Source: Zopfochytrium polystomum
Lineage: Eukaryota; Chytridiomycota; Chytridiomycetes; Chytridiales; Chytridiaceae
NCBI GenBank assembly: GCA_025765615.1
Contig: JAIVFJ010000020.1
Coordinates: 62,001-126,000 of the forward strand
Reading direction: 5' to 3'
Length of the DNA stretch: 64,000 bases
The notes below the pieces were generated by a model, which had not been told where the DNA came from, searched no databases, and saw only the letters and a program-made list of their open reading frames with translations. Shown piece by piece: positions 42,754-53,644 of the stretch (position 1 is the stretch's first letter; every line of letters starts with the position of its first letter). A program made the translations under genes and the position numbers.

Positions 42754-44301
42754 ATGAGCAGGAAAAACGTTGTGGTGGTCGGCGGCAGCTTTGTCGGGAT
42801 GAAAGCCGCACAGTACCTCGCCGCGAGCCTTCCGTCCTCGCATCATGTCGGTGAGTCCAAGCGGGGCGTTCTACTCTTCTGAGCCACAGGCTTTGCTTAC
42901 TCTTGCACCCCTCCCCCCTGGCCACACCCATCGCGACAGTTCTCGTCGAAGCAAACAGCCACTTCAACTTCCTCTTCGGCTTCACGCGCTTCTCGGTGCT
43001 CCGCGACCACCACGAGGAAAAGTGCTTCGTCCCTTACACGCACGTGTTTGCGCAGCACCCGGACATGGGCGTCGTGGTCCAGGCGTCGGCCGTGAGCGTG
43101 CATCCCTCCAGCGGCTCCTCCCCCCTCGGCGAGTTCGGCGGTAGGGTACGTGAAGCTGGACCGCACGGTGGACGCCGGGGACGGACCGACGGACGAGGTT
43201 CCGTTCGCGCATCTGGTGGTGGCGACGGGGACGCGGCTGCAGACGCCGTGGACGATGCCTGGGACGGAGAAGACGGAAGGGGTCGAGACGCTGCGCGGGA
43301 TGCAAGGCAGGGTGTGGGAAGCGAGTAGGGTTGTGTTGGTCGGAGGGGGTGCGGTCGGCGTGCAGCTCGCGTTCGATATTAAGCAGCTGTACCCGGAGAA
43401 GTCGGTCACGCTCGTGCACTCGCGGACGCAGCTGCTGAATCACAGTGAGTTGAAGAACTGTTTGTGCTTGTTCTTGTGTTGTTACCGTATGATCGACGAC
43501 TAACCCCCCTCTCGGTTCGTCCCCGGCCCTTCCCCTCCGTAAAACAAAAACCAGTTCACAAGGATCTCTCGGACCTCGTTCTCCAGCGTTTCGAGAACGA
43601 AGGCATCGAGACCAGGCTGGGTTTGCGAGTCAAGATCCCGGATGGCGGGTTCCCAGAATTCACACCCGGCAAATACTACGGCGTTGAACTCTCGAATGTA
43701 GAGACAATCGAAGCCGATTTGACGGTAAGCTCGAGGGACATGTTTTCCCCTGCGCTAATCGTCCCGTTTTTGACACACCCTAACTTAACCAAAAAAAAAA
43801 AACCCCCCACCAGATGCTGTGCACAGGCCAAACCCCGCGATCCTCCCTCCTAGCCTCCCTCTCCCCCTCCTCCCTCACCCCAACAGGCTTCATCCGCGTC
43901 CGCCCAACCCTCCAAGTCCAAAGCCCGCTCCCCGACGCGCCCCCTCTCCTCTCCCGCATCTACGCGATCGGCGACGTGGCCGACTCGGGCGCGATGAAGA
44001 CGATGCGGTCGGGGTTAGCGCACATACCGGTCATGGTCGCCAACGTGCTCGCGCAGATCGCGCACGACGAGACGGACGGCGACGGCGAAGTCCGGCGGAG
44101 AGGATGAGGGCGTTTGTGCCCGCGCCGGGGGGGATCCACCTGTCGCTGGGGTTGCGGGAGTCGGTCAAGTTTGGGAACCCGGCGGAGGATGGGGCAGCGC
44201 CGGTGTCGATTGTGGATGCGGATGGGGCGCCGGATATGGAGGTTGAGACGGTGTGGGATAGGGTCGGCGTGCCGACGGAGCAGAGGGATTATCGGTTGTG
44301 A
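42754..44301 (+). CDS. AIFM2/FSP1-like FAD-dependent NAD(P)H oxidoreductase, two frame breaks
   Basis: Exons 42754-42850, 42940-43444, 43555-43724 and 43814-44301, with introns of 89, 110 and 89 bp. The FAD-binding Rossmann motif is VVVVGGSFVGMKAA. The FAD/NAD ATG motif is LVVATGTRL. The second Rossmann motif for NAD(P)H is VVLVGGGAVGVQLAFDI. The GD motif is IYAIGDVADSG. The C-terminal tail RAFVPAPGGIHLSLGLRES resembles AIFM2-like proteins. Exon 2 contains one base too many, best explained at the C6 run near 43130. The last exon changes frame near 44104, where the uncorrected frame would stop at 44107. Both changes have no splice sites. Family role: NAD(P)H-dependent reduction of quinones, often membrane-associated. 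It is either a gene with assembly indels or a young pseudogene. Confidence 0.8.
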
Positions 44302-44663
44302 GGGCGGAGATTGGCTGGGCTCGGATCTGCTGTGATTGCGACAGATGGGGGAGGTTGGGGGTGGGGAGGGGGGGCGGAGGTGTTGCTTGCTCTTCATTGC
44401 TTGCTTTTTTGTTTGGTTGTTCCTACATCTTCGGGTGTCAAATCTTTCTACATTTTTGCGTGTGAAATCAGTAGTCCTCTCCATTACTTTCAAAGCTTAC
44501 ACGGTCTATTCGCCACTGTAATGGCTGTTTCCGGTTGGAGGAAAGAATCTTTGTAAGCCGCGAAGGGCCAGAAAGGAACGAGCTGGGGCGAAAGAAAAAG
44601 AAAGAAAACGCAAGCAGGCCAAACAAAACTGAGCACACGTATTTTCAACCAAGAGAAACCCTC

Positions 44664-45580
44664 TTAAGCGTCCGCGGGCGTCGGGCTCGGCTCCACCGGC
44701 GTGTAACTGTACGAGTAAGACGGCGGGGGCGGAAGCGTCTTCGGGACGCCCGTCTCGGAGCTGAGCGACGTCGGCTTGGGCGGCTTGCTGCTCAATGGCG
44801 TAGTCGACGGCGGAGTCCAAGTCGGTGTGGGGCGGGACGACGCGGGTTTGGACGGGGTCAGGGTCGCGGTGGTTATGGGGGGCGGCTTGCTGGTGTAGGT
44901 AAAAGGGGGCACGGTGGGGAAGGTGGAGGTCGAGGCGGGCGGGGGTGAAGGAGGGGTAGGGCGGGGTTGGGGTCGGGGTGTAGCCGGGTGGGGTGTAGGG
45001 TGTGAGGGTATTTGAGGCGGTGGGGGTGAAGGTGGTGGTGACCGGGGGTGGGGCGTACGCGGACGAGGCGGGGCCGGGGATGTACGAGGAGGCGGGGGCG
45101 AATGCCGGGGTGGGGGTCCAAGGAGTGGTGGGCGGGACGGTTGGGGTGGCGGTTGACTTGGGTCGGGTGTTTGTGCCGGGCGTGACGATCGGCGTCGTGT
45201 CGGAATGTGTTGCGGGTGGGAGGGTGTTGGGCGTGCCGGTGGGCGAGGCAAAGGTGTAGGTCGTCGGCGGTGGGGCTGGGCGAATCGTGGCAGCGGTTTG
45301 TTGAGGCAGTGGTGTCGACAGCGTAAAATTTAACAACCACCCCTTCGATCGCACAGCCGGGATGATTGATACCCTCATATTCTCTCTAGATGAATAACCA
45401 GTGTTTCCTCCCACCTTGCGCGGACGAAGCGGCGTCCAACTCGCCCGGGGCAGCCTTATGGCCGACTCCGTTGGATCCAGCGCTTGCGACTGTCGCCGAG
45501 GCAGCCAGGAGGAAGAGCGCGACCGTCACAGCGCGGACGAGTCTATTGGCGCCGCTTTTAAGAATTCGAAGGACGCGCAT
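44664..45580 (-). CDS. Secreted Pro/Thr-rich mucin-like protein, one frame break
   Basis: Exon 1, 45580-45415, encodes a signal peptide (RAVTVALFLLAASATVASAG) and a short linker. A 139-bp phase-1 intron is followed by exon 2, 45275-44664, almost entirely Pro, Thr, Ser, Ala and Tyr (TTTFTPTASNTLTPYTPPGY). This suggests a heavily O-glycosylated wall or secreted protein. Near 44945 the frame must shift by one base at a C5 run to reach the Pro/Thr-rich end (SYSYSYTPVEPSPTPADA, stop at 44664); without it the frame reads into non-Pro/Thr sequence. Its promoter is copy B of a dispersed repeat. Function is unknown. Confidence 0.6.
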
Positions 45581-45590
45581 GGAGGAAAGC

Positions 45591-45807
45591 TGTTGAGGGT
45601 CTGGTCTCTGTTTGGTTCTTGCTGTCGGAGACCGTTGAGTGGGAGAATGTGGAAGCAGCGACTGCTGAACCTCGCGCGACTTTATGGGCTGTTGCTTTCG
45701 GTCCAATATATTTAAGTAACGCTAAAAACGAGAGAAAAATTCGCGATGTCTCGCCCGTTTGTGTGGTGGAGCAGACACTGCCAGGACCGACTTTCGAAGC
45801 TCTTTTG
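45591..45807. repeat. Dispersed 215-bp repeat, copy B
   Basis: The copy of 36809-37023 that lies immediately upstream of the start codon at 45580 of the mucin-like gene. Its right side also runs into CT-rich microsatellite sequence. Confidence 0.8.
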
Positions 45808-46910
45808 GGGTTGCCCGTCTCCCTCTCTCTCTCCCTACCTCTCTCTCTGTGTGTGGCTCTCTCTCTCGCCTGTTGTGTTACAAAGCAGCCATGCGGCGGC
45901 CTTCTTTGGCGGCTTGCTTGGAAACGACTTCCTTCTTTAATTTGATTGGCCAGTTGGAGGCGGCACAACCCCCCCCCCCCAACCCATGTCCGTATGTGTT
46001 TAACTCTCGCCTGGATGGGGTTTTTTTCCGCCAGCGCCTGTCTTTAGCTTTGTTTATTTTGTTTTCTTTTCCCACAGGGGAGGCTGTCTTGCCGTCGTAC
46101 GCGCGCGCCAGCTGAGAGACAACAGAGATCTTTGTCGATGACGCCTCTTGGTTGTGTTTATTCATGCGTACAAAGATCGCACGTCATTTCTCCTCTCTCG
46201 AGATCGTCATTTGCCGCCACAGTGCGCCGCTGGGACAGAAGACAGTCCAGACCATCTGCAAAAGTCCGACTGGCGACGCCTGAGCGCCGACGGAAAACCC
46301 CACTGTAGCTGTCCTTGGTCAGCGGGTCGCGGTCGTGGCGCGCGTCGTCCACTTTGCGCATGTTACTTCTTTCTCTGTTTCAGCAAGCGAACCTAACTTA
46401 TATGTCAAATGGAAAGGAGAAGGAAACTCGGGCCATCATAAATATAATATCAAATCTCATCATGCTGAACGGTTGGTTCAGTACAACTGGCCCAGATGCA
46501 CGTCCTGTTGTTCCGCTTCGTTCGTCCTTCCTTGTAGGTCCGCTTGACCAACCCTCTTCCCCCTTCCCCCCGAAAAACACCCTTGGTCTGGTTACCAGAG
46601 GAATATGAAAGCGGCAAGACTTCGAAGTTCGGGTTTATTCGATTCGGGACGTTGTGTTTGGTACTGGTTGGGGTTGGCATACGGAACCGCGATTTACCCA
46701 AAAGCAGAATGAAAAACAAAAGCAAAGAAAAAAACCAAATACAAAGTGCATCCAAAAACGGATAAGCGATGCACCCCGCTGCTTCAGCCGGATACGAATG
46801 AGGCCCTGACCCCCCTCTTCCTCTACCCGATCCCACTCTCCGCACCCGCAACAACTTTCTCCAACCTCCCTTGGCCCCCCATTGCACCTACGGCACCTCT
46901 CTCTGCCAAA
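45808..46910. other. Intergenic
   Basis: No ORF with coding character; includes a C12 run near 45970. Confidence 0.4.
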
Positions 46911-47493
46911 TCAACCACCACTGTGCGGGTGCATCATCTCAGAGAACGCGCCAACGGCAAACCCAAGCCGGTACGCCTCGTCCCGGCGGGCCTCGAGGGC
47001 GAGCTGCTCGGGGGAGGGCGGATGTGCCTTGTCGACGGGAGTTTCGGCGGCGCAGTCGTGGCACTTTACTTCCTGGGAAAACGGGTTCGAGTAGGTAAGA
47101 GGGAGGAAGGCGGGATTTGGCTGCATTTGTGATGGATTGGGGCTCAGGTACCTTCATCTTGAGGCAACAGAGGATCCCGCAGCTGTTTTGGTGTGTGTGG
47201 CGCTGGGGGTCAGCGATGTGGCGGACCCGAAAAAAATAAAAATAAAAAAAGTGAAAGAAAGAAAGAAAGAAAGAAAGGCTTCCAGGACTGCAGGAGGGGA
47301 CGCACGGGAAGCAGATCAGCGCTACGATGTAGGCGGCAGGTGGGTAGTACTCGTCGTGCGACCAGTTGTGGAAGCCCCTGTCGGCGCAGGATCGCGGGGC
47401 GTAGGCGGGCGGCGGCGGCATCGACGGCGACGGCGGCGGCGGGTCGGCGGGCTCTCCCGGCGCCGTGGTTGTGGCGGGTGTCTCCTTTGTCAT
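46911..47493 (-). CDS. BRI3-like small membrane protein, 126 aa
   Basis: Three exons: 47493-47306, 47182-47152 (31 bp) and 47072-46911, with introns of 123 and 79 bp; phases 2 and 0 fit. A Pro-rich N-terminus (PPPPSPSMPPPPAYAPRSC) precedes a single hydrophobic segment (AAYIVALICFPCGILCCL). This is followed by KMKEVKCHDC, matching the Cys-rich membrane hairpin and CxxC end of the BRI3/LITAF-like group. A polar C-terminal tail (SPEQLALEARRDEAYRLGFA) ends at the stop. BRI3-type proteins sit in endosome/lysosome membranes with poorly known function. The micro-exon encodes exactly the CGILCCLKMK centre of the motif, which supports the splicing. Confidence 0.8.
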
Positions 47494-48616
47494 CTTTTAT
47501 TTTCTTCCATTTTGATTGATTGGTGGAAGGCGCTTTCGTTTCCTTCCCACCTGACACAAAAAGGGAAATGAGTGAAACCAAACGTGAATCGATTCAGGGA
47601 CTAAGCCTCTGAATTGGGGTGGACACCAGTGCGACGACCCATGGCTGCCTCCCAGGTGAGGAGATGAAACTACCCCATGTGGGTACGGTGCAACGCTGAG
47701 CCCATTGGAAGAGGAAACCAGCTGAGCAAACATGACTGTTTGTTGAAGACGGTAAGTCTTCCATCAGGCCAAACACCCAAAATCCACAAAAGCTGACTGC
47801 GGGTTTTTTGGCTCAAGATTTTGATCAGTCGCCGTTTCCTTTCTTTTGCATATTTTCTCTTTTTTTTGGGTGTTTCTTTTTATCCGCCTTGCTGGTTGTT
47901 CCCAACGAACAACTAATATTATCAAAAACACACCAAGATACACAGAAATAGGGAACAGGACCAGTGCCCGCCCGTCCTCCACCCGCGCCACTCTGGTCTA
48001 GAGACCAAGCAGCGCTATAAAACTACGCGATTGTCGCAAAGCCGTGAGCAAAGAAATCTTGGCGGTGTAAATCAATGGGGCCATTTGTTTGCCGAGACGC
48101 AAAAAGGGAAGGGGCGGCGCCCACCGATTACATAAACCAAAGAGATCCTCCATCCCCCCGTGGATTCGAAGGTGCAAGGGGAAAGGAAGGCTTGGCGTCG
48201 GTTTCCTGGCACCCGCAATTCTTGCACTTTCGCTCCATTCCCACTCACTCTGCTTAGTGTAACTTCTTGGCTCTCTCGTCCTTTAATTTTTTTTTTTTTT
48301 TTTTTTTTTTTTTGCAGTGTGCCCACACTCGTGAATGCTTTCTTGTCTGAGATTTTCGGGAGTTGCGAAAAAAAAGGTTGTGTCTGTCTCCAACCGCACG
48401 GCCAGCGACCTACCGAATCTTATCTTGGCAGATCGCCGAAAACGGAAAGTCTGGGCGCGGCACTTGCATCCACTCCTCGCTCACAACTCTCAGCGGCTAT
48501 AAGTACTTCCTCTCCGCTCCGCCAGCATTGCTCCCTATCACATACAAAGATTTCCTACACTCTATAGACGATAAAGAACCCCTCCTCGCCCCACTCAAAA
48601 AAAAAAAAAAAGAAAA
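47494..48616. other. Intergenic; promoter of the GPI-type gene at its end
   Basis: No gene is supported. A TATA-like GCTATAAGTA lies near 48496, about 120 bp before the start at 48617, and an A-rich tract directly precedes the start codon. Confidence 0.4.
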
Positions 48617-49114
48617 ATGCGCTTCACCCACCTCGCCGCGGCCGCCCTCGCCGCCCTCGCCCTCCTCGCCCCGACCCCAGCCACCGCCGCCTACTACGGC
48701 GCCGAGGTCCCCGAGTCCTCCTCCTCCTCCTCTTCCTCGTCCTCGTCCTCCACGACGACGGCGACCTCCACAAGCTCCAAAGCCGCCGCCACCACGTCGT
48801 CGACCACCTCGACTTCGACCACCTCCGGGGCCGGGTACTACGTGACCCCGTCCTCGTCGTCCTCGGCCGCCGCGACCAGCAGCAAAGCCGCGGCGTCGGC
48901 GTCGTCAGAGTACACGCCGGCTTGCGGCGACACGACGACGGCCGCCTCGACCAGCAGTAAGGCCGCCGCGTCGTCGTCGTCGGTGGCCGCAAAGTCGACG
49001 TACTCGGCGAACGCGTCGAACATCGTGTACTCGGGGTCGAACAAGGGGGTCGAGGGCGTAGCGGCGGCCGCGGCGGTCGCAGCCGCGGCGGGTGTTGCGG
49101 CGTTGTTTTTGTAA
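48617..49114 (+). CDS. Ser/Thr/Ala-rich GPI-anchored-type surface protein, 165 aa
   Basis: A single exon. Signal peptide RFTHLAAAALAALALLAPTP is followed by a mature start at AAYYGAEVPE. The middle is Ser/Thr/Ala-rich with repeats of the type TSSKAAA (at least four) and serine runs, typical of O-glycosylated fungal wall proteins. The C-terminus has a small-residue site (SNIVYSGSNKG) and a hydrophobic tail (VAAAAAVAAAAGVAALFL), as in a GPI attachment signal. One Cys only. By composition it is a wall or plasma-membrane protein; the role is unknown. Confidence 0.8.
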   Translation: MRFTHLAAAALAALALLAPTPATAAYYGAEVPESSSSSSSSSSSSTTTATSTSSKAAATTSSTTSTSTTSGAGYYVTPSSSSSAAATSSKAAASASSEYTPACGDTTTAASTSSKAAASSSSVAAKSTYSANASNIVYSGSNKGVEGVAAAAAVAAAAGVAALFL

Positions 49115-51059
49115 ATGGTGGACGCCCTTTTCTTTCGTTCCCCCGCCTCCCCGAAGCTCCTTGCCCCACATTGTTCTTGCTCGTTTCTCGGTGACAAACG
49201 AAAACCACTCCCTTCTTCAGTTCTCTTGGGTTTTTCTTTCGACCCTTCACTCGCTTGTTCTCAATTCCCCCCCCTGCCCGGCCTGGACCTTTCCCTCATT
49301 TCCCGTCGGGGGCGGCCCGCTCTCGCAGAGCGCTAGAGCGCCCATCGCCTTCAATCCCCACACCAAACCCCTCACTTCCCCCTTGGCCCCGCTTCTCGCG
49401 GGAACGCTTCCCTCCCCTTTACTCACGTCCCATCCCCTTAAATACCGCCACTCCAACCCCCCCTCCTCCCAGGAGTATGGGGGTCGCCTCTCTCGGCCTT
49501 TCCCCTTTTACTTCATTACACCCCGTGGGACGTACTCCTTTCTCGTCCCAACGGCTGTCCCCCCCGGGGGGCTGTTTTCCCCTTCCCCAAAACCGAGACC
49601 TGGCTGGCGTCCTCAAACTCCCCTCCTTCCCTCTCAACATTCCCAAAAAGCTATTTTCTTTCTACTAGATTGCTTTAAGATCAATAGCAATGTAAGAAAC
49701 TGTTAGACAGTAGAACGGAAGGGTAAAAAGTAAAAATGAGAGTGTAAAATTTGCTGGAAGCAAGCAAGAGAGACAGAGGGTTAGAAAGTGCACTCGTAGA
49801 TCCCACCTTCTTTGAAGTAGAGTATGAACCGACTGAACCCTAGTGTCTTGTTTGAGGATTGAAGTTTTTGTTGGTGTATGCCTTTCTGGGGAAGCGTTCC
49901 ACTTACAGAAGGCGATCCCTCATGGTATTTCGTTTTTCTTTGGGGGGGAGGGAGAGGACCAAAAGATGGTATTTGCAAGTGTTCAGCATAGTGTATTCCG
50001 TCGCAAGCGGGATTTTTTTTTCTTTTCTTTTTTAGCCTCGTTCCGCCAGTTGCCGAAGTCAAATGACCACAAAAGAGCCTCGTGGTAACAAGTGAAAAAA
50101 CGAAGAGAATTCCTCTTCTCGCTGAATAAGGCGTGTGTTGTTTGAGCGAGTTAGTGAGTGAGTGCCTTTTCCCGGCAGATGACGTGAGCCAAACAGCACT
50201 TGCAACACATTTCGATTTGCCTCGCGGGTGTCCAGTGGAAAAGAGCAAACGGGGGAGTATCAGCGGGGTGCAGTTCAGGTTTGTTTCGCTTTGTGGCGTT
50301 TGCTTTGTTCCTGTTTTTTGTGGAAGGGGCGAGACGTGTCGGTTTTTTTTTTTATTTATTTTTTTTTTTTTGAGCTGCCCGTCCCTGTCTGCTGTCCCTG
50401 ACTGCCAACCTTATGCACTGCGAGACATTAATAGCAAGCAAAAATTTGAGGCCGCGTTCGGCGACAAAATGTGGGCAAATTTCCAAAATGAGAGAAGGTA
50501 AATTTTGGATCAAAATACGGGCATGGTTCATTTTGCGAAATGTTGCAATGGAGATGCACCTCATTGCCGCCAAAACGAGAGCCCGCCATTGTCCAAAATT
50601 TTGGTGGTTGGTTTCCATCGAAACGGTGGCCATAGCCGTCAAGAAAGAACGAAGAAAAAAAGATGACCCAGGACAAAAGAACAATAAGTAAAATGCGGCC
50701 CAAATTTTGTTGCCGAACAGGGCCTGAAGTATTGATGCTTCTTCAGCAAACTGGACCCGTCAAAAATCCATCCACAGGACCACAGGCAAAATATTCCGTC
50801 AGTGCCGCACTCACTGATGGCAAATGCCATGCCTGGAAGTTGGGAGGGGTGGGAAATCAGACATTCCAAAATTTGCTTGTTTTCCGTGTCCCTTGGTTTC
50901 TTCGGTTTCGAACTACACAAAGTGTTCGCCATATTCGTATTTTTTTCCGTTGGGGCGGGAATTTTTTTTTTTTTTTTGTAGCATGGGGACCAAACAATAC
51001 AAGAAACGAAAACATCTCGCTTTGTGCGAGAGAGAGAGAGAGAGTGTGTGTGTGTGTGT

Positions 51060-51100
<41 letters not shown>

Positions 51101-53408
51101 TATGTGTGAATTATGCTTGATAAGCTTAAATAGTCAGATCTGTGATCTCACAATTAGTTAACAAATTGAATTAAGCGGGCGTTGTGTGCCTGTGTGTGTT
51201 TCCGTCCCGATATTTAGCTCAGATCATGCTGAAACATGGGCATGATCAACGAGTCACCCGTCGGCGGATAAAGTAATCACCCGTTGGCTTCCCAGAAAAT
51301 TGCTGGAATGAATTGAAAAATGGATACGGGGAAAAAAAATTTCCGGCGCTCGATCTGTCTTTCTCTCTCCATCTCTCTATCTCACTCGTGGCTCCCTTCA
51401 CGGGATATTGCTGTTTTTGGTGGGGACGGCCATCAACTAGGGCTCCACAAGGGGGCTGGGCACAGGCGGCTGGGCACGGCACAGGGGGCCGCTTGCTGAT
51501 TGGTTCTTTCTTGGTTCACTCCACCCAAACGTCCACACACCTGCTCGCATTCACTACCCAGCGTCGAGGCGGGGCCAGGCCGCACTCAAACGGAAGCTCT
51601 TCGCTTCCCTGCTGCGTGCTGCGGTTGGTTTTTCGCGCCTCCAATTTCAGATTCTTCGAAAGACCTAAAGTGTCTACAGCAACAAAAGCAACAGCAAAAC
51701 GATGACGTATCCTTATGCAGCATTACTTGGGGGGAATGAATAAATCTGATCAGAGTCGGCATGCTACTTTTCGCCGAAGGAACGATCGGCTTTCTTTTCT
51801 TTGCGTGGGCGTCCTCCGTCTGTGGCTGGCGCTGGCGCAGCCAGAAGCGGTGCAAGAGACCACAACAACAACACTCAACCAACGCATCGAATGCTTGGAC
51901 CAGATGATGATCCTTGTAGACAGACGGACAGACCGAGAGACAGACAGATGAACTGGGCAGATAGGCAGACAGAATCGGACTAATTGGAAGAATTCTTAGG
52001 GGCGGCATGGTATCCGCGGGCCGCAAGAATCAAAATCGAGCAAAAAAAAACATTTTTTTTGAGCTTGGTTGACCGATATTTTGATTTCTGACATGCAAAT
52101 CGAGAAGAAAAGGCAATGACTTTTTTGTTTTCACCCATGGTGCACGAGGCAAAAACGGAACGAGCCGGCGGAAAACGCGCAAGGCGAGAAGGCGAGGAGC
52201 GGAAAGTTCTGTGTCACGTTGTGACGTGTGTGCGGGTCGGAATGAAAGGACTCTTTCTCTCTGCTTGCAGTCAGGGACAAGGGCAGATGACAGGCAGACA
52301 GACAGGCGGGCGGAGAACGGCATCGTATTTGTGGGGGTGGGGGGGGGCTCCTGTGCAACAACAACGTTCTCATAATGCCCAATTGGAGGAATAATGAAAA
52401 AGAAAAAAATTGTGTGTTGGTTGGTGGGTTTGGATAAAATTTGGAACGAAGAAGAAAGAGAAAATTCTTCCCTTTCGATCAACCTTCAATCACTGTGAGG
52501 CAAAACTGGCCGATTGATGGAGCGAGGACAAGTCCGTCGTCACAGACAGACAGACAGGCCCTTGTGCGACTATTTTCTTTTCCGCCAGAATTTCTTTTTT
52601 TTTGCCTTCGTGCCTACATTTGGATTTTTTTGATTTTCCTTCACTCATTTTTTTATTTTGTCTCCACTATTTGTTGTTTTTGTTGTTTTTTCGCTTTCCC
52701 TTTGCATCGACGGACTGGGATTGGGCAATGGGAACGAAGAAGGATTTGCACGCAGTCCTCCTCCCCCGGCCTGTCTCCCGCTCTGTCCGGCAGAAATCCC
52801 TTCTCTCTCACTGTCTGCAACACACACACACACACACACACACAACCCTCACTCACTCACTCACTTTGTGTCTCTGTCTGTCTGTCTCCTCCAACCAAGA
52901 ACCAAGGAGCCAAACCAAACCAAACCCAACCCTTCTTTGCGTCAGTTTGTGGGTCTGCCCCGTGTCCCTGCCCAATCAATCCATCATCCTCTGGCTTTCT
53001 TTGGCTGGCTCCATTCTCTGTCTCTGTCCCGTCCACACTACAATTCTTTCTCTTCCTCTCTCTCTGTCTCTCCCTCTGTCTCTCTCTCTCTGTCTCTCTC
53101 CTTCCCTCCCTCTTTCTCTCCTTCAGAGAGAGTAAAGCAGCTACCACGTATCCATCAATCCTCGCCCGCTCGCTATTCTTACACTCGAACCAGTTTTCAG
53201 AATACGACAGACCCAACAGCCCTGCCTGCGGCCTAAGTTCTCCTCCTGGAACGGCCTTCTGCCCCTTCATCCTCTCACTCCTCCCCCTTAATCTACCCAC
53301 CCGTTCCCGCACGTGCCGTACCTGCCTTCTTCGCCTGCTATCGATCACTGGAGGGGAAGCCGGATCTGGCGGACCCGCGCATTCCCTTTCCCACAAAAAT
53401 AATATAAT
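49115..53408. other. Long intergenic stretch
   Basis: 4.3 kb without a supportable gene. It contains a MITE (50449-50725), a (GT)n tract at about 51043-51097, a (CA)n tract near 52820-52842 and a CT-rich tract at about 53050-53130 upstream of the next gene. A short AAATTT-rich, lower-GC zone surrounds the MITE. Confidence 0.6.
50449..50725. mobile_element. MITE with about 35-bp terminal inverted repeats
   Basis: The left end AGGCCGCGTTCGGCGACAAA matches the inverted right end AGGCCCTGTTCGGCAACAAA, and both continue into (A)ATxTGGGC. The length is 277 bp and nothing is coded. The ends recall Tourist/hAT-type MITEs, but no clear target duplication is seen, so the superfamily is open. Confidence 0.7.
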
Positions 53409-53591
53409 ATGGCGTTCGTCATGCAGTCGACTCCACAAATGCTCCCGCCCCCTGCGGCGGTGTACTCGACCGCACCCTCCTCCACGTCGTCATCGTCGTC
53501 GTCGTCGTCTTCTTCGTCATCGTCTGCTTCTTCGTCGGGGAAGCGGCGACACCCGTCTAATGGCAGCAACATCCACCACCACCATTCGCTA

Positions 53592-53644
<53 letters not shown>

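Noticed and set aside
49115..49670. Pro/Ser-rich ORFs downstream of the GPI-type gene
   Set aside because: Both overlapping frames are equally open because the sequence is C-rich; no start context or known domain.
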